64,000 nucleotides of DNA from Rubrivivax sp. GTDB taxonomy: Bacteria > Pseudomonadota > Gammaproteobacteria > Burkholderiales > Burkholderiaceae_C. Below are positions 47,458 through 55,175 of the stretch, piece after piece. Under the pieces are notes generated by a model that saw nothing but the letters and a program-made list of their open reading frames with translations, was not told the DNA's origin and did no database searches. The DNA lies in assembly GCA_027485165.1 (NCBI GenBank), contig JAIXRN010000017.1, positions 1-64,000 on the forward strand, read 5' to 3'. The stretch's first letter is position 1. Each line of letters begins with the position of its first letter. Made by a program: the position numbers and the translations under genes.

Positions 47458-48012
47458 TCAGCCCTGCGCCAGCCGCTGCAGCGCGCGCTGCAGCACGCGC
47501 GCGTCGTTGCTGGCGCGGTGACGCTGCAGCCCCAGTTCGGCCAGTGCACTGGCGCGGGCTTCGCCCAGGTGCGACAGGCGGCTCTCGTCCAGCAGCCGGC
47601 CCACCGTTTCCAGCTTGAAGTGCGGGCTCAGCCCGGCTTCTTCGAACAGCGCGCCCAGCCAGGCGTAGTCGTGGGCCCAGCCGTCGCAGTACACGGTGCG
47701 CCCGCCCAGGTCGGCGTTCAGGGCTTGCGCCACTTCGGCCGCGCTGCGCCCGTGCAGCAGCAGCTTGGCGCGTGTGATGCCGTGCAAGGCTTCGGCGCTG
47801 CTGTCCCAGTGCGTCCAGTGCTGGGCCGGGCGGATCAGGGTGCAGCGCGTGCGGCCATCGGGCAAGACGTAGCCGATCTCGATGGGGTAGCTGTGGCGCC
47901 CGAAGCCCGACGCTTCGATGTCCAGCACGCAGTGCACCTCGGCCCCGGGTGGCGGGGCAGGGGGGGCACTGGCGCTGTCGGGACTGCTGGGGCTGGCTTG
48001 GGCGCTGGGCAT
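47458..48012 (-). CDS. DEDDh 3'-5' exonuclease-family protein
   Basis: A 184-residue protein with a DnaQ/RNase T-type exonuclease fold. The four acidic residues and the His are visible: D and E in VLDIEASGFG, D in YCDGWAHDYAWL, and H-x4-D in HRASNDARVL. The N-terminal ~25 residues are a Pro/Ser/Ala tail. It is short for a polymerase epsilon subunit; a nuclease acting on RNA or short DNA is more likely. It is convergent with the acyl-CoA ligase gene. Confidence 0.85.
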   Translation of the reverse strand: MPSAQASPSSPDSASAPPAPPPGAEVHCVLDIEASGFGRHSYPIEIGYVLPDGRTRCTLIRPAQHWTHWDSSAEALHGITRAKLLLHGRSAAEVAQALNADLGGRTVYCDGWAHDYAWLGALFEEAGLSPHFKLETVGRLLDESRLSHLGEARASALAELGLQRHRASNDARVLQRALQRLAQG

Positions 48013-48126
48013 GGCGGGGCGTGGGGCGTGCGCTGGGATTGTCGGCCTGGAACACGGCCTGTCAGACGGGTAGCCTGCACCGCCCGTGGCATCGGTCGCA
48101 GGATTCAGCCAGGCCTCAGGCAGGTT

Positions 48127-48831
48127 TCAGGCCAGCGCGCCGAACAAGTGCCCGGCGCCTGCCGTGATGGCCATCGCCAGGGCCCCCCAGAAGGCCACGC
48201 GGGCGGTGGCCGGCGCCAGCGGGGCGCCCCCGGCGCGCGCGGCCACGGCACCGAGCGCGGCCAGGAACAGCAGCGACGTGCCCGCCATCCACAGCACCAG
48301 GCCACGACCGGGCATCAGCAGGGCCACGCCCAGCGGCAAGGCTGCGCCGACCGCAAAGCTGGCCGCCGAGGCCAGCGCCGCCTGCACCGGGCGGGCGCTG
48401 AGCTGGGACGAGATGCCCAGCTCGTCGCGTGCATGTGCGCCCAGCGGGTCGTGCCGCATCAGCTGCGCCGCCACCTGCGCGGCCAGCGGCGTGTCCAGGC
48501 CGCGGGCGACGTAGATGGCCTGCAGCTCGCGTTGCTCGGCCGCCGGGTCTGCGGCCAATTCGGCGCGTTCGCGCGCCAGGTCGGCGCTTTCAGTGTCGGC
48601 CTGGCTGTGCACCGACACGTATTCGCCGGCCGCCATCGACATCGCGCCGGCCACCAGCCCGGCTACGCCGCTGGTCAGCACGGCCGCGGGGTCGGTGCCG
48701 GCGGCGGCCACGCCGATCATCAGGCTGGCAGTCGACACGATGCCGTCGTTGGCCCCCAGCACGGCGGCGCGCAGCCAGCCGATGCGGTCGCTGCGGTGGG
48801 CTTCCAGGTGGCTTTTCAGTGAACGGGGCAT
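48127..48831 (-). CDS. VIT1/CCC1-family Fe(II)/Mn(II) transporter
   Basis: A 234-residue membrane protein of the vacuolar-iron-transporter family. It starts with LKSHLEAHRSDRIGWLRAAVLGANDGIVSTASLMIGVAAAG, the family's hallmark, and has MSMAAGEYVSVHSQADTE followed by a cytoplasmic metal-binding helical loop (DLARERAELAADPAAEQRELQAIY) and three C-terminal helices. In bacteria these proteins are thought to export or sequester Fe(II)/Mn(II). No ferritin-like fusion is present. It is divergent from egtD. Confidence 0.93.
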   Translation of the reverse strand: MPRSLKSHLEAHRSDRIGWLRAAVLGANDGIVSTASLMIGVAAAGTDPAAVLTSGVAGLVAGAMSMAAGEYVSVHSQADTESADLARERAELAADPAAEQRELQAIYVARGLDTPLAAQVAAQLMRHDPLGAHARDELGISSQLSARPVQAALASAASFAVGAALPLGVALLMPGRGLVLWMAGTSLLFLAALGAVAARAGGAPLAPATARVAFWGALAMAITAGAGHLFGALA

Positions 48832-48888
48832 GCCGGGGTTGTACAGCGGCGGGCTTGTGCCAATCTGAAGGTGACAGCGGCCCGCGCG

Positions 48889-48942
48889 GCATGCCCCGTG
48901 CCGGCCTGGCCGGGCGCATGCCCCGCGCCGCCTGGCCAGGCG
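48889..48942. repeat. Two tandem ~27-bp repeats with internal palindromes, upstream of egtD
   Basis: Two adjacent units each start GCATGCCCCG (48889 and 48916). Each holds an inverted repeat: GGCCTGGCC in the first and the 12-bp palindrome GCCTGGCCAGGC (48930-48941) in the second. They lie in the divergent VIT/egtD region, about 25-75 bases before the egtD start. Confidence 0.8.
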
Positions 48943-48965
48943 CGGGCACTGCTAGAGTCGTCGCA

Positions 48966-50000
48966 ATGACCTTGCCCCGCTTCATCCAGACCGGCCCCGA
49001 TGCGTCCGCCAGCCGGCAGTCGATGGCCGAAGGCCTGGCGCCAGATCCTGCAAAGAACCCGGCACAGAATCTGGCGCAGAACCTGGCGCAGGAAGCCGCC
49101 GCTGGCCTGCTGGCGCAGCCGGCCCAGGTGTCGCCCAAGTTCTTCTACGACGCCCTGGGCTCGCGCCTGTTCGATGCCATCACCGAACTGCCCGAGTACT
49201 ACCCCACGCGCACCGAAGCCGCGGTGATGGCCCAGCACGCCGCGGCCATGCTGGACACGGTGCTGGGCGCTACCGGCCCGGCGCCCACCCTGGTGGACCT
49301 GGGCGCAGGCAGCTGCGCGAAGGCGGCGCGCTTGTTTGCGGCCCTGCAACCGCGGCGTTATGTGGCCGTGGATATCTCGGCCGACTACCTGCGGGCCGCG
49401 CTGCAGGCGCTGCAGCGTGAACACCCGGCGGTCGAGATGGTGGGCCTGGGACTGGACTTCAGCACGCACCTGGCGCTGCCGCCCGGGGTGGCCGACGACG
49501 GGCCGGCGCTGGTCTTCTACCCTGGCTCGTCGATCGGCAATTTCGCCCCGGCCGACGCACTGCGCCTGCTGCAGCAGGCGCGCCAGGTGGCCCAGGGTGG
49601 GGCACTGATGATCGGGGTCGACTTGCTGAAGCCGGCTTCGGTGCTGGAACCCGCCTACGACGACGAACTGGGCGTCACCGCCGCCTTCAACCTGAACCTG
49701 CTGAAGCACCTGAACCGCGTGCTGGGCAGCGACTTCCAGCCCCGCGGCTGGCAGCATGTGGCGCTGTTCAACGAAGCGGCGTCGCGCGTGGAAATGCACT
49801 TGCAGGCCCGCCACAGCGTGGATGTCAGCTGGCCCGGCGGCTGCCGGCACTTCGTGGCCGGCGAACGCATCCACACCGAGAATTCGGTGAAGTGGCAGCC
49901 GCAGGCCTTCGAAGCCCTGCTGCGCGAAGCCGGCTTCCGCAACCTGCGCCGCTGGACCGACCCGCAGCAGTGGTTCGCGGTGTTTGTTGCAACAGGCTGA
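48966..50000 (+). CDS. egtD: L-histidine N-alpha-methyltransferase EgtD
   Basis: SAM-dependent trimethylation of histidine to hercynine, the first step of ergothioneine synthesis. From the ATG at 48966 it is 344 residues (family about 320-330). Seen: FFYDALGSRLFDAITELPEYYPTRTE, the SAM-binding LVDLGAGSCAKAARL, FYPGSSIGNF, the LKHLNRVLGSDF segment and ENSVKW near the C-terminus, all typical of EgtD. The N-terminus carries an extra NPAQNLAQNLAQE repeat from a 12-bp DNA repeat. The partner gene egtB (sulfoxide synthase) is not adjacent, which is atypical. Confidence 0.92.
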   Translation: MTLPRFIQTGPDASASRQSMAEGLAPDPAKNPAQNLAQNLAQEAAAGLLAQPAQVSPKFFYDALGSRLFDAITELPEYYPTRTEAAVMAQHAAAMLDTVLGATGPAPTLVDLGAGSCAKAARLFAALQPRRYVAVDISADYLRAALQALQREHPAVEMVGLGLDFSTHLALPPGVADDGPALVFYPGSSIGNFAPADALRLLQQARQVAQGGALMIGVDLLKPASVLEPAYDDELGVTAAFNLNLLKHLNRVLGSDFQPRGWQHVALFNEAASRVEMHLQARHSVDVSWPGGCRHFVAGERIHTENSVKWQPQAFEALLREAGFRNLRRWTDPQQWFAVFVATG

Positions 50001-50127
50001 CACCTGGGCCGCCCGATGCGCGGTTTGAAGCGTTCTTGCCGCTGAAATCTTCCTCCATCAAGACCCTGAAGGACAAGGGTCGGCCTCAAGCTGACACCAT
50101 CCGCGGGTTTACACCGAACGAGACCTC

Positions 50128-51801
50128 ATGGACCTGACCGTCGGCGTGTTGCTGGGCACCTTCATCCTGTCGGTGCTGGCGCTGTTTGTTTTCATCGCCT
50201 CGATGGCCAAGGGCCTGTTCGGCAGTGGCGGCGCGGCGGCCACGCAGATTTTCGACAGCGACGAACTGGGCGCTGTGGAAGACCCGGCCGCCACGCAGAA
50301 GCAGCGCGGCAATCTGCAGCAGGCCATGGACCCAGGGCATGCCCAGGCCCGCCAGGTGACGCAGGAAATGGCCACGCGCATGCGCGCCGACCAGAGCAGT
50401 TCACTGGTGGTGGGCGTGTGCCTGACGCTGGCTGTGGTGTGGCTGGTGCTGGCTTCGGTGGCGGGGCTGGTGGCGTCGATCAAGATGCACGCGCCAGACT
50501 GGTTGGTCAGCGAAGCCTGGCTCACCTTCGGCCGCATCCGCCCCATCCACCTGAACCTGGTGGGTTATGGCTGGTGTTCGATGGCCGGCATCGGGGTGGC
50601 GCTGTGGCTGGTGCCGCGTCTGCTGAAGACTGAACTGGTGGGCGCGAAGTACGCGCTCGCCGGCGGTGCGCTGTGGACGGTGGGCGTGACAGCCGGCACA
50701 GTGGCCATCGCGCTGGGCTATTCCGACGGACTGGAATGGCTGGAATACCCCTGGGTGGCCGACATCTTCATGGTGGTGGGCGGGGCGCTCGTGGGCTTTC
50801 CGCTGTGGCTGACCTTGCTCAAGCGCAAGGTGGCGCACCTGTACGTGTCGGTCTGGTACATCGCTGCCGGGCTGCTTTGGTTCCCGATCCTGTTCCTGGT
50901 GGCCAACTGGCCGGGCCTGCACTTCGGCGTGCAGCAGGCCACGATGAACTGGTGGTTCGGCCACAACGTGCTGGGCCTGTGGTTCACGCCGCTGGGGCTG
51001 GCGGCAGCCTACTACTTCATCCCGAAGGTGCTGGGCAAGCCCATCCACAGCTACAACCTGTCGCTGCTGGGCTTCTGGTCCCTGGCCTTCTTCTACAGCC
51101 AGGTGGGTGGCCACCACCTGATCGGCGGGCCGGTACCTTCGTGGCTGATCACCATCAGCATCGTGCAGAGCATGATGATGGTGGTGCCGGTGTTCGCGGT
51201 GGCCATCAACCAGCACCTGACGGTGCTGGGCAACTTCCGCGCGCTGCTGTATTCGCCCACGCTGCGCTTCATCGTTCTGGGCGCCATGCTCTACACCGCG
51301 GCTTCGGTGCAGGGTTCGCTGCAGGCGCTGCGCTCGGTGAACACCGTCACCCACTTCACCCACTACACGGTGGCACATGCGCACCTGGGGCTTTACGGCT
51401 TCTTCACGATGGTGATGTTCGGCGCCATTTACTTCATCATGCCGCGCGTGATGAAGTGGGAATGGCCGTACCCGTGGATGATCTCGGCGCACTTCTGGCT
51501 GGTGGTGGGCGGCTTCGCGGTCTACTTCATCGGCCTGTCGTTCGGCGGCTGGTACCAGGGCCTGGCGATGCTGGACAAGGACATCCCGTTCATGGACAGC
51601 GTCAAGCTCACCATCCCCTACCTGCAGGCGCGGTCCATCGGTGGCGCCTTGATGACGCTGGGGCATCTGGTGTTTGCGGCGCACTTCTTCATGATGGGCT
51701 GGAAGTTCGGGCCCAGGCGCTTGGGGGCAGCCCTGCTGGCTGCGCCTGAACCTGCGCCTGCCACCGCCCAGAGCCTGCCCACGCGCGGGGTGGCAGCATG
51801 A
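50128..51801 (+). CDS. Atypical cbb3-type cytochrome c oxidase subunit I with CcoS-like N-terminal extension
   Basis: Catalytic haem-copper subunit, 557 residues. Residues 1-~50 form one hydrophobic helix and a short acidic tail (TQIFDSDELG) resembling CcoS; a ~40-residue linker leads to the CcoN body. Metal ligands are intact: H141 and H419 (low-spin haem), H417 (active-site haem), H279 and HH329-330 (copper B). Y323 in FWSLAFFYSQVGGHH aligns with the His-crosslinked Tyr of family C oxidases, so it should reduce oxygen, not nitric oxide. The conserved CcoN Glu (TFEGPMM) is Gln395 (SVQGSLQ). It starts an operon of five overlapping genes. Identity as a divergent CcoN homologue is strong; the fusion to CcoS is inference. 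Confidence 0.9.
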   Translation: MDLTVGVLLGTFILSVLALFVFIASMAKGLFGSGGAAATQIFDSDELGAVEDPAATQKQRGNLQQAMDPGHAQARQVTQEMATRMRADQSSSLVVGVCLTLAVVWLVLASVAGLVASIKMHAPDWLVSEAWLTFGRIRPIHLNLVGYGWCSMAGIGVALWLVPRLLKTELVGAKYALAGGALWTVGVTAGTVAIALGYSDGLEWLEYPWVADIFMVVGGALVGFPLWLTLLKRKVAHLYVSVWYIAAGLLWFPILFLVANWPGLHFGVQQATMNWWFGHNVLGLWFTPLGLAAAYYFIPKVLGKPIHSYNLSLLGFWSLAFFYSQVGGHHLIGGPVPSWLITISIVQSMMMVVPVFAVAINQHLTVLGNFRALLYSPTLRFIVLGAMLYTAASVQGSLQALRSVNTVTHFTHYTVAHAHLGLYGFFTMVMFGAIYFIMPRVMKWEWPYPWMISAHFWLVVGGFAVYFIGLSFGGWYQGLAMLDKDIPFMDSVKLTIPYLQARSIGGALMTLGHLVFAAHFFMMGWKFGPRRLGAALLAAPEPAPATAQSLPTRGVAA

Positions 51802-52442
51802 GCTTCGGTGTCGGCAAGTACGAGATGGACGAGATGCGCCTGGTGGTGGGCGCGATGGTGATCCTTTCTGCGGCCACGGCGCTGCTGGTGGTGATGCCCT
51901 ACATGCTGCTGAAGGACACCCAGCCGCCACCCGGGCTGAAGCCCTATACCGAACTGCAGTTGCAGGGCCGGCAGAGCTACATCGCCAACGGCTGCGTCTA
52001 CTGTCACTCGCAGCAGCCGCGCGACATCGCGCAGGCCCCCGACGCGCTGCGCGGCTGGGGCCGCGCCTCCGTGGCGGCCGACTACGCCTACGACACCCCG
52101 CACCTGCTGGGCACCATGCGCACCGGCCCCGACCTGCTGAACATCGGCGCGCGCCAGCCCAGCCGGGACTGGCACCTGGGCCACCTGTACGCACCGCGGG
52201 CTTACACGCCAGGATCCATCATGCCGCCGTACCCGTATCTCTTCGAAGTGCGGCAGGGCACGGCAAAGCCGGGCGAGGTGGTGGTGAACCTGCCGCCGGC
52301 CTACGCCAAGCCAGGGCAGGTGGTGATCGCCAAGCCCGAAGCCATCGCCCTGGTGGATTACCTGATCGGGCTGGACCGCACCTACCCGGCGCTGAAGGCG
52401 CCTGACGACATGGCCGTGGACCGAAAGGCGGCCCGCCAATGA
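51798..52442 (+). CDS. cbb3-type oxidase subunit II (CcoO-like monohaem cytochrome c)
   Basis: Membrane-anchored cytochrome that passes electrons to the catalytic subunit. 214 residues with one N-terminal helix (LVVGAMVILSAATALLVVMPY), the haem c motif CVYCH (C66, C69, H70), and the CcoO hallmarks YAYDTPHLLGTMRTGPDLLNIGAR, WHLGHLYAPRAYTPGSIMPPYPYLF, the last giving the axial Met. Start overlaps the preceding stop (ATGA). Standard CcoO has the same layout, so this subunit is conventional apart from being somewhat diverged. Confidence 0.93.
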   Translation: MSFGVGKYEMDEMRLVVGAMVILSAATALLVVMPYMLLKDTQPPPGLKPYTELQLQGRQSYIANGCVYCHSQQPRDIAQAPDALRGWGRASVAADYAYDTPHLLGTMRTGPDLLNIGARQPSRDWHLGHLYAPRAYTPGSIMPPYPYLFEVRQGTAKPGEVVVNLPPAYAKPGQVVIAKPEAIALVDYLIGLDRTYPALKAPDDMAVDRKAARQ

Positions 52443-53116
52443 CCCCCCCGACTGTTCCGCCGAATGCCCCCCCGGAAGACCGCGCCGGTGCCGCCGGCCG
52501 GCCACTGGCCAAGCCCGACTTCGCGACCAGCGAATTCGCCGCCATGCGCCGCGAAAACGCCGACCCCGACGAGAAGGTGCACCCGCTGCCCTGGTTCTTC
52601 ATCATGTTCCTGGGTGCGATGGGCATGTGGGGCGCGTTCTACATCGCGGCCACGCCCTCGGGCGAATCGTCGGCCTATGGCGACCAGCGCAGCGTAGCTT
52701 TGCTGCGCCCGCCGGTGGCTGCCGCCGGCGCCACGCCGGCCGTGGACGGCAAGCAGCTGTTCGGTGCCAAGTGCGCGGCCTGCCACCAGGCCAACGGCGC
52801 AGGCGTGGCGGGCGTGTTCCCGCCACTGGCCGGCGCTGAATGGGTGCTGGGCAACGAGAAGGTGCTGATCAGCATCCTGCTGCATGGCGTGCAGGGCGAA
52901 ATCGTCGTCAAGGGCAATACCTACAAGGGTGTGATGCCGGCCTTCGGTACCCTGGCCGATGCCGAAATCGCAGCTGTGCTGACCTACATCCGCAGCGACT
53001 GGGGCAACCAGGCCCCGGCCATTACCGACGCGGCCGTGAAGGCGCAGCGCGAAGCCACCAAGGACCAGACCACGGCCTACAACGGCGGCGCCGCGCTGAA
53101 GGCGCTGGCGCCCTGA
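52439..53116 (+). CDS. Single-haem CcoP-like cytochrome c subunit
   Basis: A 225-residue membrane-anchored cytochrome c in the CcoP position. A Pro-rich cytoplasmic N-terminus leads to one helix (PWFFIMFLGAMGMWGAFYI, about 51-69) and a single haem c domain with CAACH at 112-116 and the axial Met in GVMPAFGTLADAEIAAVLTYI. Canonical CcoP has two CxxCH motifs and an N-terminal two-helix region; only one haem is seen here. It overlaps ccoO by ATGA. It may be a reduced CcoP or a CtaC/caa3-like donor domain recruited to the complex. Confidence 0.88.
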   Translation: MTPPTVPPNAPPEDRAGAAGRPLAKPDFATSEFAAMRRENADPDEKVHPLPWFFIMFLGAMGMWGAFYIAATPSGESSAYGDQRSVALLRPPVAAAGATPAVDGKQLFGAKCAACHQANGAGVAGVFPPLAGAEWVLGNEKVLISILLHGVQGEIVVKGNTYKGVMPAFGTLADAEIAAVLTYIRSDWGNQAPAITDAAVKAQREATKDQTTAYNGGAALKALAP

Positions 53117-53117
53117 C

Positions 53118-53867
53118 GTGGCCCCGCCGCCGGCACCGGCCGATGTGCTGAAGGGCCTGCCTGGCACCTTCGCGGCCTGCCTGGCGGTGCTGCTGGCCGG
53201 CCTGGCAGCCATCTTCCACGCCACCGCCGGCGGCACCGGCTTCACCACCGAAACCCTGCGCCGCCAGGCCGTGGCCCAGTCGCCAGCCCTTGTGCCCGAC
53301 TTCGTCACCGTCGACGCCAGCGGCGGCGTGCAAGGCCTGCACGCGCGCCTGGCCGGTGGCGGTAAGGTCTGGATCGTCGACTTCGTCTACACCCGCTGCC
53401 AGACCCTGTGCCTGGCACTGGGCACGGTGTTCCAGCAACTGCAGGCCGAGATCCTGGCGCGTGGCCTGCAGGACCAGGTGGGCCTGCTGTCGATCAGCTT
53501 CGACCCGCTGCAGGACCAGCCCCCGGCGCTGGCCGACTACGCCCGACGCATGCGCGCGCAGCCCGGTGTGTGGCAGATGCTGAGCCTGCGCAACGAAGCC
53601 GACCGCCGCCGGCTGCTGGACAGCTTCGGCATCATGGTGCTGCCGGCGCCGCTGGGTGAGTTCGAACACAACGCCGCCCTGCATCTGGTGACGCCGCAGG
53701 GGCAGCTGGTGCGCATCCTGGGGCTGGAAGACGGCGACCGCGCGCTGCGCCAGGCCGCACGTCTGGCCGGTGTGGCCACGCCGCCTCCCGCACAGGCACC
53801 ACCGGACCCGCCCGTGTCTGCCGAGCCTGCAGCCGCGCTCCTTCCGGCCACCGCTGCCTTGCGCTGA
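53118..53867 (+). CDS. SCO1/SenC/PrrC-family copper chaperone
   Basis: A 249-residue thioredoxin-fold protein that delivers copper or redox equivalents to cytochrome oxidase. One N-terminal membrane helix (about 17-35) is followed by the Cu-binding CxxxC motif C94-C98 (VYTRCQTLC) and the distal His in EFEHNAALHLV. The segment LLSISFDPLQDQPPAL is also typical. The proline of the usual C-P-x-x-C is replaced by Gln. A Pro/Ala tail ends the protein. The start is a GTG one base after the preceding stop. Its place in the operon strongly implies assembly of the CuB site of the oxidase. Confidence 0.92.
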   Translation: MAPPPAPADVLKGLPGTFAACLAVLLAGLAAIFHATAGGTGFTTETLRRQAVAQSPALVPDFVTVDASGGVQGLHARLAGGGKVWIVDFVYTRCQTLCLALGTVFQQLQAEILARGLQDQVGLLSISFDPLQDQPPALADYARRMRAQPGVWQMLSLRNEADRRRLLDSFGIMVLPAPLGEFEHNAALHLVTPQGQLVRILGLEDGDRALRQAARLAGVATPPPAQAPPDPPVSAEPAAALLPATAALR

Positions 53868-54448
53868 TGACCGCTGCCTGGCCGGTTCGCATGAAGCCCC
53901 TGGCCGTCACGGTAGCCCTGCTGGCCCTGGCGCTGTCGCTGCCACCGCTGCGCGTGTTGATCGAGCGCAGCATGGTCTGGCACATGCTGGTGCAGATGCC
54001 CTTGCTGGTGCTGGCCGGCGCCTGCGCCGCGGCGGCCTGGCCACCCCTGCGCGACAGCCTGTCGCAGCGCGTGAACCGCTACGGCCTGACCGGCTTCATG
54101 CTGGCGCAGTGCCTGCTGGCCTACTGGATGGTGCCGGCCCTGGTGGACCGCGCCGTGGTGCTGCCCACGGCCGATGCGGCCAAGCTGGCCAGCCTGTGGG
54201 CAGCGGGCTTTGCGCTGCAGCGCAGCTGGCGCGTGGCGCCGATGGCGGTGCAGCTGTTCTTCCTGGGCTATGGCCTGCCGATGATGGCCTGGCTGGGCCT
54301 GTACCTGGCCACCACCGAACTGCGCCTGTGCAACGCCTATTCGCTGGCCAGCCAGGTGGCGGCGGGCTGGGGCCTGCTGGGGCTGGCAGCCGTGCTGGGC
54401 CTGGCCTGGCTGTCGCGCCCGGCCTGGCCGCGGTTCACGGGGGCCTAG
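53867..54448 (+). CDS. CtaG-like membrane protein of the oxidase operon
   Basis: A 193-residue protein with about five hydrophobic helices. The segment RSMVWHMLVQMPLLVLAG resembles the HxxxH-type copper-linked helix of the caa3 assembly factor CtaG (HMLQHLLL), though the second His is absent, and YSLASQVAAGWGLLGLA resembles its late helix. It is shorter than full CtaG proteins. TGATG overlap with the SCO gene ties it to the operon. An assembly or copper-handling role is inference; the family match is weak. Confidence 0.65.
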   Translation: MTAAWPVRMKPLAVTVALLALALSLPPLRVLIERSMVWHMLVQMPLLVLAGACAAAAWPPLRDSLSQRVNRYGLTGFMLAQCLLAYWMVPALVDRAVVLPTADAAKLASLWAAGFALQRSWRVAPMAVQLFFLGYGLPMMAWLGLYLATTELRLCNAYSLASQVAAGWGLLGLAAVLGLAWLSRPAWPRFTGA

Positions 54449-55140
54449 CGGCTGTTGGTGATGCGTTCGAACTTGGGCAAACGGAAGTTCTCGGGCTGCG
54501 TGTCAGGGCCCTTCAGCACCTTCAGCCGGGTCTGGTAGCGGCCCGGGATGGGCTGGCCGTTCAGGGTCTGCGGTTCGAAGCGCCATTCCTCGGTCGTCAG
54601 GCGCGCCCACCGGCGCACCGATTCGGGCATCCCGGGCACCGTCTGCACGTTGGCCTGGGCACAGCGGCCCTGCACGTCGACATCGCATTGCAGCTGCACG
54701 TCGCGTTCGGTCTCGCCCGAGATGAAGGCGTCGTCGGGCATGGCCACCAGGCGCATGGTCAGCAGCAGGGGGTGCATGACCAGGTCGGCAATGCGCACCT
54801 GCCCACCCTGCGGGCCTGGCGTCACATCCAGCACCAGGCTCACGCCCGTGCCCAGCTGCGCGGGCTGGCCGGCTTCTGTGGGCGGCTGGATGCTGGCCCT
54901 GGCCAGCCGCTCACGGACATCGGCGATGAAGGCCGCCGGCTGGGCGTCGGCGTCCAGCACGTCGACGCTCTTCGCGCGACCGTCGGTGCCAAAAACCACG
55001 CGGGCCTGCAGCTGCAACCGGTAAGGCTTGCCGTCGGTCTGGGCCGTGGCTGGGGCTTGGGCCTGCGGCGCCGCCAGTGCGCCAACCAGGGCCGCCGCGA
55101 TGACGACGCGGAGGCCCCAGGATCGGATCTGAAGCGTCAT
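54445..55140 (-). CDS. Secreted protein with TonB-C-like C-terminal domain, function unknown
   Basis: A 231-residue exported protein (signal segment GLRVVIAAALVGALAAPQAQA). The C-terminal ~70 residues contain NVQTVPGMPESVRRWARLTTEEWRFEPQTLNGQPIPGRYQTRLKV, which resembles the beta-beta-alpha-beta TonB C-terminal fold also seen in periplasmic energy-transducer-like proteins. A short predicted strand-rich region precedes it. Not recognised as a named family. Its TAG stop shares CTAG with the convergent stop of the CtaG-like gene (54445-54448). Confidence 0.75.
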   Translation of the reverse strand: MTLQIRSWGLRVVIAAALVGALAAPQAQAPATAQTDGKPYRLQLQARVVFGTDGRAKSVDVLDADAQPAAFIADVRERLARASIQPPTEAGQPAQLGTGVSLVLDVTPGPQGGQVRIADLVMHPLLLTMRLVAMPDDAFISGETERDVQLQCDVDVQGRCAQANVQTVPGMPESVRRWARLTTEEWRFEPQTLNGQPIPGRYQTRLKVLKGPDTQPENFRLPKFERITNSR

Positions 55141-55175
55141 CCAGGAAGTCTAGAACCTCTGGCCCGGGCGCGGCT

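Noticed and set aside
45633-47549. 638-codon open frame antisense to the acyl-CoA ligase
   Set aside because: Composition typical of an antisense shadow; the ligase motifs on the plus strand are complete.
50001-50127. FNR-type site (TTGAT-4-ATCAA) before the cbb3-like operon
   Set aside because: Looked for because cbb3 genes are often FNR/Anr-controlled; no acceptable match was found by eye.
50128-51801. Nitric oxide reductase (NorB) instead of an oxidase
   Set aside because: The active-site Tyr of family C oxidases is present (Y323) and the partners are CcoO-like, CcoP-like and SCO proteins, which fits oxygen reduction.
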